From positions 879,473-943,472 of the forward strand of contig NZ_CM000955.1 of assembly GCF_000159695.1 (NCBI RefSeq): DNA of 64,000 nucleotides, in the 5' to 3' direction. This document shows positions 26,596 through 35,105 of the stretch, one piece after another. The position numbers were made by a program, and so were the translations under genes. Source of the stretch: Finegoldia magna ATCC 53516 (GTDB lineage: Bacteria; Bacillota; Clostridia; Tissierellales; Peptoniphilaceae). How positions within the stretch are numbered: position 1 is the stretch's first letter; every line of letters starts with the position of its first letter. The notes below the pieces were generated by a model. The model did no database searches and had not been told where the DNA came from. It saw only the letters and a list, made by a program, of their open reading frames with translations.

Positions 26596-27867
26596 TTACG
26601 AATTAAATTTTTTTCTATCAAAATATTCTTCACCAGCTCCATTTGCGACGATAACTGTGCATACAGCATCTCCTGTGATATTTATCGCAGTTCTAATCAT
26701 ATCCAAAATTCTGTCTATCCCCATTATCATTGCAATCGCAGAAATCGGAAGCCCGATTGAATTAAACACCATCGAAAGTGTAATCAATCCTACAGATGGA
26801 ATTCCCGCAGTGCCGACTGATGCAAGTGTCGATGCTGCGATTACTGTCAAGAAATTTTGTGGAGTCAATTGCATTCCGTATGCATTCGCTGCAAACACCA
26901 CTGCAACTCCTTGCATGATTGCAGTTCCGTCCATGTTGATTGTCGCTCCAAGTGGAATTGTGAACGAAGAAATTTTTCTACTAACTCCAAGTTCTTCCAA
27001 TTTGTTTATATTCATTGGCACTGTTGCATTTGAAGATGATGTGGAGAATGCAAATCCCAACACTGGGAAGAATTTCTTCAAGAATTTGAATGGATTTACT
27101 TTTGCAAAAATCGTCAATAAAACCATGTAAACTAAGAAAAGTTGCAAACCCAATCCCAGAATTACTGTAAGCATGTATTTTAACATTGACAATATTGCAG
27201 ATAATCCCAATGTTGCAAAAGTCTTAGTGATAAGTGCAAATACACCAATTGGAGCAAACTTCATAACAATCATAGTCATATCCATCATAATGTCGTTGAA
27301 CTCTTCGCAAATATTTGCAACGTTGTGTGCTTTTTCTCCCAAATTCGCCAAAATAATTCCAACTAACAACGCGAAGAAAATTATTTGCAACATATTTCCT
27401 TCAGCCATGGCTTGAATTGGATTTGTAGGAATTAAATTCAACACAGTTTCCTTGATTGAAACTGCCTTCGCTGGATCTGTTTGTGCAGCTTGACTTACCT
27501 TGCTAAGATCAATCCCAACTCCAGGCTTGATAAATGATGCCAACAAAAGCGCCAAAGTTATCGCCAAAGCAGTTGTAAACAAATAAAACACAAGTGTTTT
27601 GACTCCAATTTTTCCTAATTTTTTCGTATCTCCCATGCTCATCGCGCCAGTTACAAGTGAGAAGAACACCAATGGAACAACAAGCATTTGCATTAATCTA
27701 ATAAATCCTTGCCCCAATACATCGAATACTCCATTAACTAAAATGGTATCTTTTATATATGATGAAGGAACAAATAGATTAAAAACTATTCCGACCAACA
27801 ATCCCAGGAATAATCCAATGAATATTTGAGTTGTCAGTCCCATTTTTTTCTTTTGTTTCATAAACAT
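26596..27867 (-). CDS. Dicarboxylate/amino acid:cation symporter (DAACS family)
   Basis: The protein has 423 residues with about eight membrane helices and two reentrant loops. The serine-rich loop TSSSNATVPMN is near residue 276, and TIPLGATINMDGTAIMQGV near 306 holds the Na+/substrate site. This is the glutamate/aspartate/serine transporter fold (GltP, SstT). It should import an acidic or small neutral amino acid with Na+ or H+. Exact substrate is not readable. It is a single-gene unit with its own terminator. Confidence 0.9.
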   Translation of the reverse strand: MFMKQKKKMGLTTQIFIGLFLGLLVGIVFNLFVPSSYIKDTILVNGVFDVLGQGFIRLMQMLVVPLVFFSLVTGAMSMGDTKKLGKIGVKTLVFYLFTTALAITLALLLASFIKPGVGIDLSKVSQAAQTDPAKAVSIKETVLNLIPTNPIQAMAEGNMLQIIFFALLVGIILANLGEKAHNVANICEEFNDIMMDMTMIVMKFAPIGVFALITKTFATLGLSAILSMLKYMLTVILGLGLQLFLVYMVLLTIFAKVNPFKFLKKFFPVLGFAFSTSSSNATVPMNINKLEELGVSRKISSFTIPLGATINMDGTAIMQGVAVVFAANAYGMQLTPQNFLTVIAASTLASVGTAGIPSVGLITLSMVFNSIGLPISAIAMIMGIDRILDMIRTAINITGDAVCTVIVANGAGEEYFDRKKFNS

Positions 27868-27897
27868 CTTTCCTTTTCTTAAAATTCAGTTTTAAAA

Positions 27898-28743
27898 TTA
27901 CAAATTATTTTTTTCGATATATTTTTCAAGCGAAGTTTGCCAATCTGTGAATTTGTAAATTTGAGAAGTGTTCAGTAAGAAGTTTTCCAAAGCTGTAAAA
28001 TCTGGCCTGTGACCTTCAATTCTCAAGTTTTCATCTTCGATAACTTCTGCATCAATTCCTTTTATCCTCAAAATTTCTTCTGCAAAATCTTTTCTACTAG
28101 CAACTCCCTCACATGATGCGTGATAAATCCCGTAATCGTAAGTATCCATCAATTTCGCGATAAATTCCGCTAATTGATATGCGCTTGTCGGAGAAGAATA
28201 TTGAGCCTTAGGAACCAAAACTTTTCCTGTTTGTTGTGCTTCTTTAATAATATCTTCTACCCTGTGATTTACTGGAGAGAATAACCAACTTGTTCTCAAA
28301 ATAAAATGTTTTACGCTGAATTCTCTTACGAAATTTTCTCCCATCAATTTGCTTTTTCCATACATTGTCGTTGGGTGTGGAGTGTCGTATTCTCTGTAGG
28401 CACTTCTGGATTGTCCACTGAACACATCATCAGCAGACATGTGAATTATTTTCGCATCCACAGTGTTCGCTGCAACCGCCATGTTTCTAGCTCCCAAAGC
28501 ATTTACTCTGAAAGCTTCATCTGGATTTTCTTGACAAGCGACAGGGTCTGTAAGTGCAGAACAATTTATGATTACATTCGGTCTATTTCTTCTGGCAAAT
28601 ATGGAAGTTTCATCGGAATTTACAATGTCTACGATGTATTTATCCGTTGCTAAGACTTCATCTTCCAATGGATCCAAATATTTCTGTAATACTTTTCCAA
28701 TCTTTCCATCTGCTCCACTTATCCAAATTCTATTTCTAGTCAT
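27898..28743 (-). CDS. RmlD-family NAD(P)-dependent sugar nucleotide reductase
   Basis: The protein has 281 residues with a Rossmann start RIWISGADGKIGKVLQ, where the glycine motif is GxxGxxG-like. It has the SDR catalytic YGKSKLMGE (Tyr-x3-Lys) near residue 127 and HMSADDVFSG with the family serine/threonine. It resembles dTDP-4-dehydrorhamnose reductase. No other rhamnose genes are nearby, so another nucleotide sugar, or a MAT2B-like role, is possible. It lies 9 bases after exonuclease III. Confidence 0.78.
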   Translation of the reverse strand: MTRNRIWISGADGKIGKVLQKYLDPLEDEVLATDKYIVDIVNSDETSIFARRNRPNVIINCSALTDPVACQENPDEAFRVNALGARNMAVAANTVDAKIIHMSADDVFSGQSRSAYREYDTPHPTTMYGKSKLMGENFVREFSVKHFILRTSWLFSPVNHRVEDIIKEAQQTGKVLVPKAQYSSPTSAYQLAEFIAKLMDTYDYGIYHASCEGVASRKDFAEEILRIKGIDAEVIEDENLRIEGHRPDFTALENFLLNTSQIYKFTDWQTSLEKYIEKNNL

Positions 28744-28752
28744 AACTTCTCC

Positions 28753-29514
28753 TTAAAAATTTATTTCCAATTCAACTGGACAATGGTCTGATCCCATTAT
28801 GCTTTGGTGAATTTTCGCATCCACAAGATTGTCCTTCAAATCGTCACTTACTATGAAATAATCAATTCTCCATCCAGCATTTCTTTCTCTCGCCTTTGCG
28901 AAATAAGACCAATAAGAATACTCATCTGTTTTGTCCGGATAAAAATATCTGAACGTGTCGATGTATCCATCGTTTAACAAAAGTGACATTTTGTTTCTTT
29001 CTTCATCGGTAAATCCTGCTGAACGTCTGTTTGATTGTGGATTTTTCAAATCAATTTCGTTGTGAGCGACATTCAAATCCCCACACACAATTACAGGTTT
29101 TCTATCTCTTAAAATATTCAAATAATTGTGGAATTCATCTTCCCACACCATTCTATAGTCCAAGCGTTCTAATTTTTGTTTGGAGTTCGGAGTGTATACA
29201 TTCACCAAGAAAAAATCTTCGTATTCGCAAGTAATCACACGTCCTTCAGTGTCGTGTTCATCAATTCCAATTCCAAAACTTACACCTATTGGCTCAGTTT
29301 TTGTGTAGACCAAAGTTCCAGAATATCCAGCCTTATTAGCTGAATAAGAATATCTGTGATAGCCTTCTATTTCCATTTCGTCAGTCATTTGATTTTCTTT
29401 CATTTTGATTTCTTGCAAACAAAAAATATCCGCATTCAAACTATCAAATGCTTCCTTAAATCCTTTTTTCCACACGGCTCTGTATCCGTTAACATTCCAT
29501 GATATTAATTTCAT
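28753..29514 (-). CDS. xth: Exodeoxyribonuclease III (AP endonuclease)
   Basis: This 253-residue enzyme shows the complete family pattern: MKLISWNVNGYRAVWKKGF at the start, LQEIKMKE (metal Glu) near residue 34, YTPNSKQKLERLDYR near 108, CGDLNVAHNEIDL near 145, the loop NRRSAGFTDEE and the terminal SDHCPVE. It cuts DNA at abasic sites and resects 3' ends in base-excision repair. An extended -10 is upstream at 29539-29544. Confidence 0.95.
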   Translation of the reverse strand: MKLISWNVNGYRAVWKKGFKEAFDSLNADIFCLQEIKMKENQMTDEMEIEGYHRYSYSANKAGYSGTLVYTKTEPIGVSFGIGIDEHDTEGRVITCEYEDFFLVNVYTPNSKQKLERLDYRMVWEDEFHNYLNILRDRKPVIVCGDLNVAHNEIDLKNPQSNRRSAGFTDEERNKMSLLLNDGYIDTFRYFYPDKTDEYSYWSYFAKARERNAGWRIDYFIVSDDLKDNLVDAKIHQSIMGSDHCPVELEINF

Positions 29515-29538
29515 ATTCTCACCTCTTATTTGTTATTT

Positions 29539-29544
29539 ATTATA
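29539..29544 (-). promoter_or_regulatory. Extended -10 promoter of exonuclease III
   Basis: Minus strand TATGATATAAT (TGn-extended consensus -10), 25 bases before the ATG. Confidence 0.5.
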
Positions 29545-29632
29545 TCATATACACTTCTAAAAAATGATAATTGTGAATGTAGCGAACAATTATTTATACC
29601 CAAATAAACGAAAATTTAATAAATTTATAATT

Positions 29633-29660
29633 TTGTTAAGTTTTCGCAATTTGATATAAT
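29633..29660 (+). promoter_or_regulatory. Promoter of the M16C peptidase gene
   Basis: TTGTTA, 16-base spacer, TATAAT with TGA before it. The ATG is 28 bases downstream with AAAGGAGA in front of it. Confidence 0.7.
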
Positions 29661-29687
29661 ATATTAAAAAGAAAAAAGGAGATTTTT

Positions 29688-32588
29688 ATGCAAGATTATA
29701 AAAATTTTAAATTAATAGATACAAGAGAATTGTCAGACATCAATTCTACTGCATTTCTTTTCGAACACGAAAAGACAAAAGCAAAAGTTTTGAAGCTCGC
29801 TAACGACGACGAAAACAAAGTATTTTCAATCGCATTCAAGACAATTCCACAAGACAGCACAGGTGTCGCTCACATAATGGAGCATTCAGTATTAAACGGC
29901 TCCAAAAAATACACAACTCGTGAACCATTTATGGATTTGGTAAAATCATCGCTACAAACTTTTTTGAATGCGATAACTTATCCCGATAAAACTTGCTATC
30001 CTGTCGCAAGTCGTAACGCCAAGGATTTCAAAAATCTCGTGGACGTTTATTTGGATGCGGTGTTCAATCCAATTGTTTACGAAAAGAAAAATATTTTCTA
30101 TCAAGAAGGATGGCACTACGAAATTAAAAATATCGACGATGATATCAAATACAACGGTGTTGTGTACAACGAAATGAAAGGCGCTTACAGTTCAATTTAT
30201 ACGATTATTTTCGATGAATTGTTCAAATATTTGTACCCAGACACAACTTACGCGCATTCATCTGGTGGTAATCCTTACAACATTCCAGATTTAACTTACG
30301 AAAAATTCTTGGAATTCCACGACAAATACTACCACCCATCAAATTCGTTCATTTATTTCTACGGAAATGGAAATATCGAAGAAGAATTAGATCATCTGTC
30401 AGAATATTTGGAAGAATATGATTACAAAAAAATCGACTCAGACATTCCTTACCAAAAACCATTTGAAGAAACTAAAAAAGTCGAAGTCGAATACAACATA
30501 TCAAAAGACGAAAATCCTGACGGAAAAGATGTATTGGTATATGCTGCAAATGTCGGACACATCACAAATGTAAAAGACGCATTCGTATCAACTATTTTAA
30601 GTGATGTATTGTTCTCCAACGAATCTGCAATAATCAAAGAAAAATTATTACAAGAAAATATCTGTGAATCTGTCGAAAACGTATCATCTTACGGTCAAGA
30701 AATCACAATGGGCGTTATCGCTGAGAATTCAAATGTAAAAAACACCGAAAAGTTTGAAGCATTGGTTAAAAGAGAATTAGAAAACATCGTAAAAAACGGA
30801 ATCGACAAGGACGAGCTTACTTCAACTCTTAACAAATTAGAATACGATTTAAAAGAAGCAGGAAGTTTCCACACAAAAGGAGTCATATATTTCTTAAAAT
30901 CAGCTTTAAGTTTTATGTACTCAGATAGCTACTACGACCAATTGCAATTCTCAGAAACTCTAGCTGAATGCAGAAAATTAATCGACACTGATTATTACGA
31001 AAAATTCATCGAAGAGAAATTATTGAACAACAATTTCAAATTAATTTTATCTTTGAAGGCAACGCCTGGTCTTAATTTGAAAAAAGACAACGAAGTCAAG
31101 GAAAAGTTGAAACAATACAAGGAAAGTTTGTCCGATGAAGAGTTGAATGAATTAGTAGACTTAAACAAGAAATTGGAACAATTCCAATCAGAAGAAGACA
31201 CAAAAGAACAAAAAGATACTATTCCTACATTGGAACTTTCCGATATTGACGCAAAACTTGAAGATGTTGAAAGAATTGAAAAGAAAATCGACAACTACAC
31301 ATTCTTAAATCCAAGTCTGTTCACATCAAACATTCATTACGCATCATTTATGTTTGATTTGTCGAAGTTCTCTCAAAAAGATTACTTCTATTTGTCACTT
31401 TTATCCGATTATATTGGACTTAGCGACACTACAAATTACGACTACAAAAAATTATACACTCAAACATATCTTGCATCAGGTGGAATATTCACTGCAATTC
31501 ATTTGAACAATACAAAAAACGGCCAAGATTTGAAATCCAAATTTGTGTTCAGCTTCAAAACAATAGAAAAAACAGAAGACGAATGTATCAAAATCTTGGA
31601 AGAATACTTGTTCAATGTGAAATTCGAAGACAAAAATAGATTCAAGAACATCCTTCAAAACCTAAAACAAGAATACAAAACGAGAATACTTGAAGCTGGA
31701 AACCAATTCGCATTGACAAGATCAATGGCATCATTCTCAGAAAAAAGCGTGTTAGAAGATGAATGTTCAGGAATTAGCTACTACGAAAAATTGTGCGATG
31801 TTTTGAATGATTTCGACGAAAAAGCAGACATCACGTTGAAGAAATTAAAAGATTACTACGAAAAAATCGTAAATTCAAACGATATGATTGTAAGCATAAT
31901 CAATGAGAAAGATTCTGCAAACAAATTCTTCGACAAATTACAAAAATTGTTGATTGCTAAAATGAACACAGAAGACATCGACATCAAATCTTCTCCAACA
32001 AAATTCTTCAAATTAAAAGAAGCATACAAGACTTCATCAAATGTGAATTACGTTGTCAAATCAGCTGATTTGAAAAAATACGGATTTGAATACAATTCCA
32101 AAATAACCGTGTTGACAAATATACTAAACACTTCATTCTTATACAACGAAGTCCGTGCAAAAGGCGGCGCTTACGGAGTTGGAATGAGCGTAAGCTTGAA
32201 TGGAATATTGTACGTATATTCCTACAGAGATCCTAACATCAAAAACACAATCGATATTTACGATCAAATCGACAAATTTGTTGAAAACATGAACTTCGAT
32301 GAAAAAGAAATGAAACAATTCATCATAGGAACTGTAAACCAATTCAACCCACCGATGACTACATTCACAAAAGGAAGCCGTTCGATCAACATGTATTTGT
32401 CCGGAAGAACGATAGAAGATTATGAAAATTATCTTGAAAATATGCTACACACAACTGTGGATGATTTGAAACAATTTGCTGAAATAATCAAAAAAGCAAT
32501 GAAAGAAAACCACCTAGTAGTTGTAGGTAACGACACAAAAATCGACGAAGATGCAAATCTTTTCGACAAAATAATAAACGTGGAATAA
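29688..32588 (+). CDS. M16C-family zinc metallopeptidase (PreP/falcilysin-like)
   Basis: The protein has 966 residues. The inverted zinc motif HIMEH (HxxEH) is near residue 62, with the third ligand region YNEMKGAYSS near residue 160. It shows the four-domain M16C plan with a hinge (coiled, acidic) around residues 480-520 and a C-terminal R/Y pair in EVRAKGGAYGVG near residue 822. There is no signal peptide, so it acts in the cytosol, degrading peptides of about 10-65 residues. This fits a peptide-importing anaerobe. Confidence 0.93.
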   Translation: MQDYKNFKLIDTRELSDINSTAFLFEHEKTKAKVLKLANDDENKVFSIAFKTIPQDSTGVAHIMEHSVLNGSKKYTTREPFMDLVKSSLQTFLNAITYPDKTCYPVASRNAKDFKNLVDVYLDAVFNPIVYEKKNIFYQEGWHYEIKNIDDDIKYNGVVYNEMKGAYSSIYTIIFDELFKYLYPDTTYAHSSGGNPYNIPDLTYEKFLEFHDKYYHPSNSFIYFYGNGNIEEELDHLSEYLEEYDYKKIDSDIPYQKPFEETKKVEVEYNISKDENPDGKDVLVYAANVGHITNVKDAFVSTILSDVLFSNESAIIKEKLLQENICESVENVSSYGQEITMGVIAENSNVKNTEKFEALVKRELENIVKNGIDKDELTSTLNKLEYDLKEAGSFHTKGVIYFLKSALSFMYSDSYYDQLQFSETLAECRKLIDTDYYEKFIEEKLLNNNFKLILSLKATPGLNLKKDNEVKEKLKQYKESLSDEELNELVDLNKKLEQFQSEEDTKEQKDTIPTLELSDIDAKLEDVERIEKKIDNYTFLNPSLFTSNIHYASFMFDLSKFSQKDYFYLSLLSDYIGLSDTTNYDYKKLYTQTYLASGGIFTAIHLNNTKNGQDLKSKFVFSFKTIEKTEDECIKILEEYLFNVKFEDKNRFKNILQNLKQEYKTRILEAGNQFALTRSMASFSEKSVLEDECSGISYYEKLCDVLNDFDEKADITLKKLKDYYEKIVNSNDMIVSIINEKDSANKFFDKLQKLLIAKMNTEDIDIKSSPTKFFKLKEAYKTSSNVNYVVKSADLKKYGFEYNSKITVLTNILNTSFLYNEVRAKGGAYGVGMSVSLNGILYVYSYRDPNIKNTIDIYDQIDKFVENMNFDEKEMKQFIIGTVNQFNPPMTTFTKGSRSINMYLSGRTIEDYENYLENMLHTTVDDLKQFAEIIKKAMKENHLVVVGNDTKIDEDANLFDKIINVE

Positions 32589-32611
32589 AATTGAGGGCAT
32601 ATTGACCTGAA

Positions 32612-32647
32612 CCCCAAAATCCGGAATACGGATGGAGGGGTTTTTTC
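32612..32647 (+). terminator. Terminator of the M16C peptidase gene
   Basis: AACCCC / GGGGTT outer stem with inner ATCCG-GAATA-CGGAT, followed by TTTTTT. Confidence 0.85.
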
Positions 32648-32689
32648 ATGCCAAAATATGCTAAAACTTAAAATAGAAAAATTGAAAAA

Positions 32690-32731
32690 ACTCATGCACG
32701 AACAACTATCCTATGATATTCGTGCATGAGT
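32690..32731 (-). terminator. Terminator of the PilB/PilC-like operon
   Basis: A 13-pair stem ACTCATGCACGAA / TTCGTGCATGAGT with a 16-base loop, followed by TTTTTT on the minus strand. Confidence 0.88.
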
Positions 32732-32759
32732 GTTAAATATTTCTTATATCAGTATTTTT

Positions 32760-33851
32760 TTAATTAAACGAATTTATCACATCAAACATCGGAATGGTGA
32801 TGGAAATTACTATAAATCCAACGATTATTGCCATGAATATTATGAGCATTGGCTCTAGTATGCTTATGAATGATTTGATTGCATATTCTACTTCCCCGTC
32901 GTAAAATTCAGACAATTTTTCGAAAATATCTCCCAATTCTCCCGTGTTTTCTGCAACTTTTAACATGGAGTTGAACACTTGCGGAGTGATTTTCCTTTTA
33001 TTGAATGCTTCTTCAAGCGTATATTCTCCAGATTCTATTTCTCTGAAAATATCGGAAAGTTCTTGTTTGTAGTATTTGTTTTTCATGGATTTTTGAATTA
33101 TAATAAGTCCGTCCAAAATCGTCATGGAGTTTTTGTGAGTTATGCTCAAACTTCTCGCAATTTCTGATGAGATTACGATTTTTCTTTGTTTTCCAAAAAT
33201 TGATTTGGTCGTTTTGAATTTGTCCAGGTAATATCCAAATTTCGTCCTTCGATACGCAATGATAATCCCCGCTATTAGTAAAACTAAAATCATTAGAATT
33301 AATAATCCTTTTTCATTTATCGCAGTGGATACTGAAATTAAAATTCTTGTAGACAGCGGCAATACCATGTCAGAACTTTCGAACAAATCTACAAATGTAG
33401 GAATGACGTTTTTGAGCATAAATATCAGCATTACAATCCCAGTGACGGTCAAAATTATCGGATAAATCATCGCGTTTTGAACTTTTTTGTTGATATCGTA
33501 GGTTCTCTCGTAATATTTACTCAAATCGTAGACGACTTTATCTAGCCTTCCACTTTCTTCTCCGAGTTTAATCATTGAGGTAAAAAACATATCGAAGTTT
33601 TTGTCATTTGCGAAACTTTCCGACACACTCATGCCGTTGTTCAAATTCTCAGAAACTTTGTCCAAGCTTGGTTTAAGTTGTTTGAATTCTTTTTGTTCTT
33701 TAAGTAAATTAATTATTTCGATGATTGGAATCTTGGCGTTCAGAAGAATTGAAAATTGCCTCAAAAACAAAAACAGTTTTTTCTTCGAAACTTTGAAGTT
33801 TATTTCCTTTTTCAATATACTATCTTCTTTTAATAAACTGTCAATCTTCAT
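32760..33851 (-). CDS. Type II secretion/type IV pilus inner-membrane platform protein (GspF/PilC)
   Basis: The protein has 363 residues in two repeated GspF domains (about residues 25-145 and 225-350). Each has a helical cytoplasmic part, and three membrane helices are at about 125-150, 178-197 and 330-355. The family signatures EESGRLDKVVYDLSKYYE and AENTGELGDIFEKLSEFYDG are near-copies of each other, as expected. It should be the platform for the PilB-like ATPase, whose gene overlaps its start by 11 bases. No pilin, prepilin peptidase or minor pilin is nearby. Confidence 0.9.
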   Translation of the reverse strand: MKIDSLLKEDSILKKEINFKVSKKKLFLFLRQFSILLNAKIPIIEIINLLKEQKEFKQLKPSLDKVSENLNNGMSVSESFANDKNFDMFFTSMIKLGEESGRLDKVVYDLSKYYERTYDINKKVQNAMIYPIILTVTGIVMLIFMLKNVIPTFVDLFESSDMVLPLSTRILISVSTAINEKGLLILMILVLLIAGIIIAYRRTKFGYYLDKFKTTKSIFGKQRKIVISSEIARSLSITHKNSMTILDGLIIIQKSMKNKYYKQELSDIFREIESGEYTLEEAFNKRKITPQVFNSMLKVAENTGELGDIFEKLSEFYDGEVEYAIKSFISILEPMLIIFMAIIVGFIVISITIPMFDVINSFN

Positions 33852-35001
33852 TGTACAACCTCATCGCTTCGTCAAATGAAGTGTTTCCCTTAGCTACTTG
33901 AATTAACGCTTTTTTGAATAAACTGTCGATGTGATTTTCCTCGCTGTAGTTTTTCAAGGATTTTAAATTCATATCTTTTTTGATTAAATTTCTCAAATCA
34001 TCGTCGATTTTTAATATTTGCATTACAGCCATTCTTCCGTCGTAACCGGAACTACATTCATCGCAGCTTCCTGGCTCATAAATTTCAGTTGGATTTAATC
34101 CGTTTGATCTGAAAACTTCCATTTGTGAAGGAGTTGGCGTGACTTTTTTCTTACAATGAGGGCACAATTTTCTGACCAATCTTTGCGCGATGACAACTTT
34201 GAGTGATGCTCTTATCATGTAATCTTCAATTCCCATATCCATCAGCCTGATAATCGATTGATAGCAGTCGTCTGTATGAATTGTTGAATAAACTTTGTGT
34301 CCTGTGATTGACGCTCTGATTGCAAGTTTCGCTGTTTCCAAATCTCTGATTTCACCGACCATTATTACGGATGGGTCTTGTCTAAGTACAAACTTCAATG
34401 TATTGTCAAATCTCAGCCCGATTTTTTCGTTAATTTGAATTTGATTTATTCCAAAAATATTGTACTCAACTGGATTTTCAATCGTGATAATATTTTTGTC
34501 GATTGTGTTTTCACTTTCTAGCATTGTGTAAAGCGTCGTAGTTTTGCCACTTCCTGTCGGCCCACAAATCAACACCATTCCATTTTCAAATTTCGTAAAT
34601 CCTTCAATCATTCGTTGTTCATTTTCAGAAATCCCAAGATTTTGAATACCGATTTTAAAAGATTCTGGATTCAAAATTCTGATAACGCATTTTTGCCCAT
34701 GAATTGTGTTGATAATACTAATTCTAAGATCAATCTTGGAATTTTCGTAAGTATATGTAATTCTTCCGTCTTGTGGAAGTCTCTTTTCTGCGATATCAAG
34801 CTCACTCATTATTTTAATTCTAGTAATTATCTTCGAATGCATACTCTTGTCTACAGTTTTGTATTCCACCAAACTCCCATTGATTCTGAATCTAATCCTG
34901 ACATTTTCTTCGAATGGTTCGATGTGAATATCGCTGGAATTTTTCCTAATTGCATCATCAATTATAGAATTTACAAATAAAATATTATCGTTGATTTCCA
35001 T
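33841..35001 (-). CDS. Type II secretion/type IV pilus assembly ATPase (GspE/PilB)
   Basis: The protein has 386 residues from the ATG at 35001, which has AAGGAGAC in front. The frame is open 34 codons further but has no ribosome site, so I trimmed it. Motifs: SDIHIEPFEENVRIRFRI at about 20-37, Walker A ICGPTGSGKTTTLY near 145, Walker B with RQDPSVIMVGEIRD near 204, His box and the zinc tetracysteine CPHC...CDEC near 275-310. It lacks the long N-terminal GspE domain, like competence ComGA. It would power pseudopilus assembly for DNA uptake or secretion, if pilins are encoded elsewhere. Confidence 0.92.
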   Translation of the reverse strand: MEINDNILFVNSIIDDAIRKNSSDIHIEPFEENVRIRFRINGSLVEYKTVDKSMHSKIITRIKIMSELDIAEKRLPQDGRITYTYENSKIDLRISIINTIHGQKCVIRILNPESFKIGIQNLGISENEQRMIEGFTKFENGMVLICGPTGSGKTTTLYTMLESENTIDKNIITIENPVEYNIFGINQIQINEKIGLRFDNTLKFVLRQDPSVIMVGEIRDLETAKLAIRASITGHKVYSTIHTDDCYQSIIRLMDMGIEDYMIRASLKVVIAQRLVRKLCPHCKKKVTPTPSQMEVFRSNGLNPTEIYEPGSCDECSSGYDGRMAVMQILKIDDDLRNLIKKDMNLKSLKNYSEENHIDSLFKKALIQVAKGNTSFDEAMRLYNED

Positions 35002-35071
35002 TGTTGTCTCCTTGTATATATCTAATTTAATTATATCATTAAAATAATTAAATCTATCTACAAACAAAAAA

Positions 35072-35096
35072 ATACCAACTGCATTGCAGTTGATAT
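35072..35096 (-). terminator. Terminator of the ABC exporter gene
   Basis: ATAYCAACTGC / GCAGTTGRTAT stem followed by TTTTTTTG on the minus strand, 10 bases past the stop. Confidence 0.85.
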
Positions 35097-35105
35097 CTTT
35101 CATAT

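Noticed and set aside
29555..29595. Small inverted repeat upstream of the M16C gene as another hairpin-family member
   Set aside because: The short ATTGT/ACAAT stem lacks the conserved CTGTYTGAGC loop and the outer arms.
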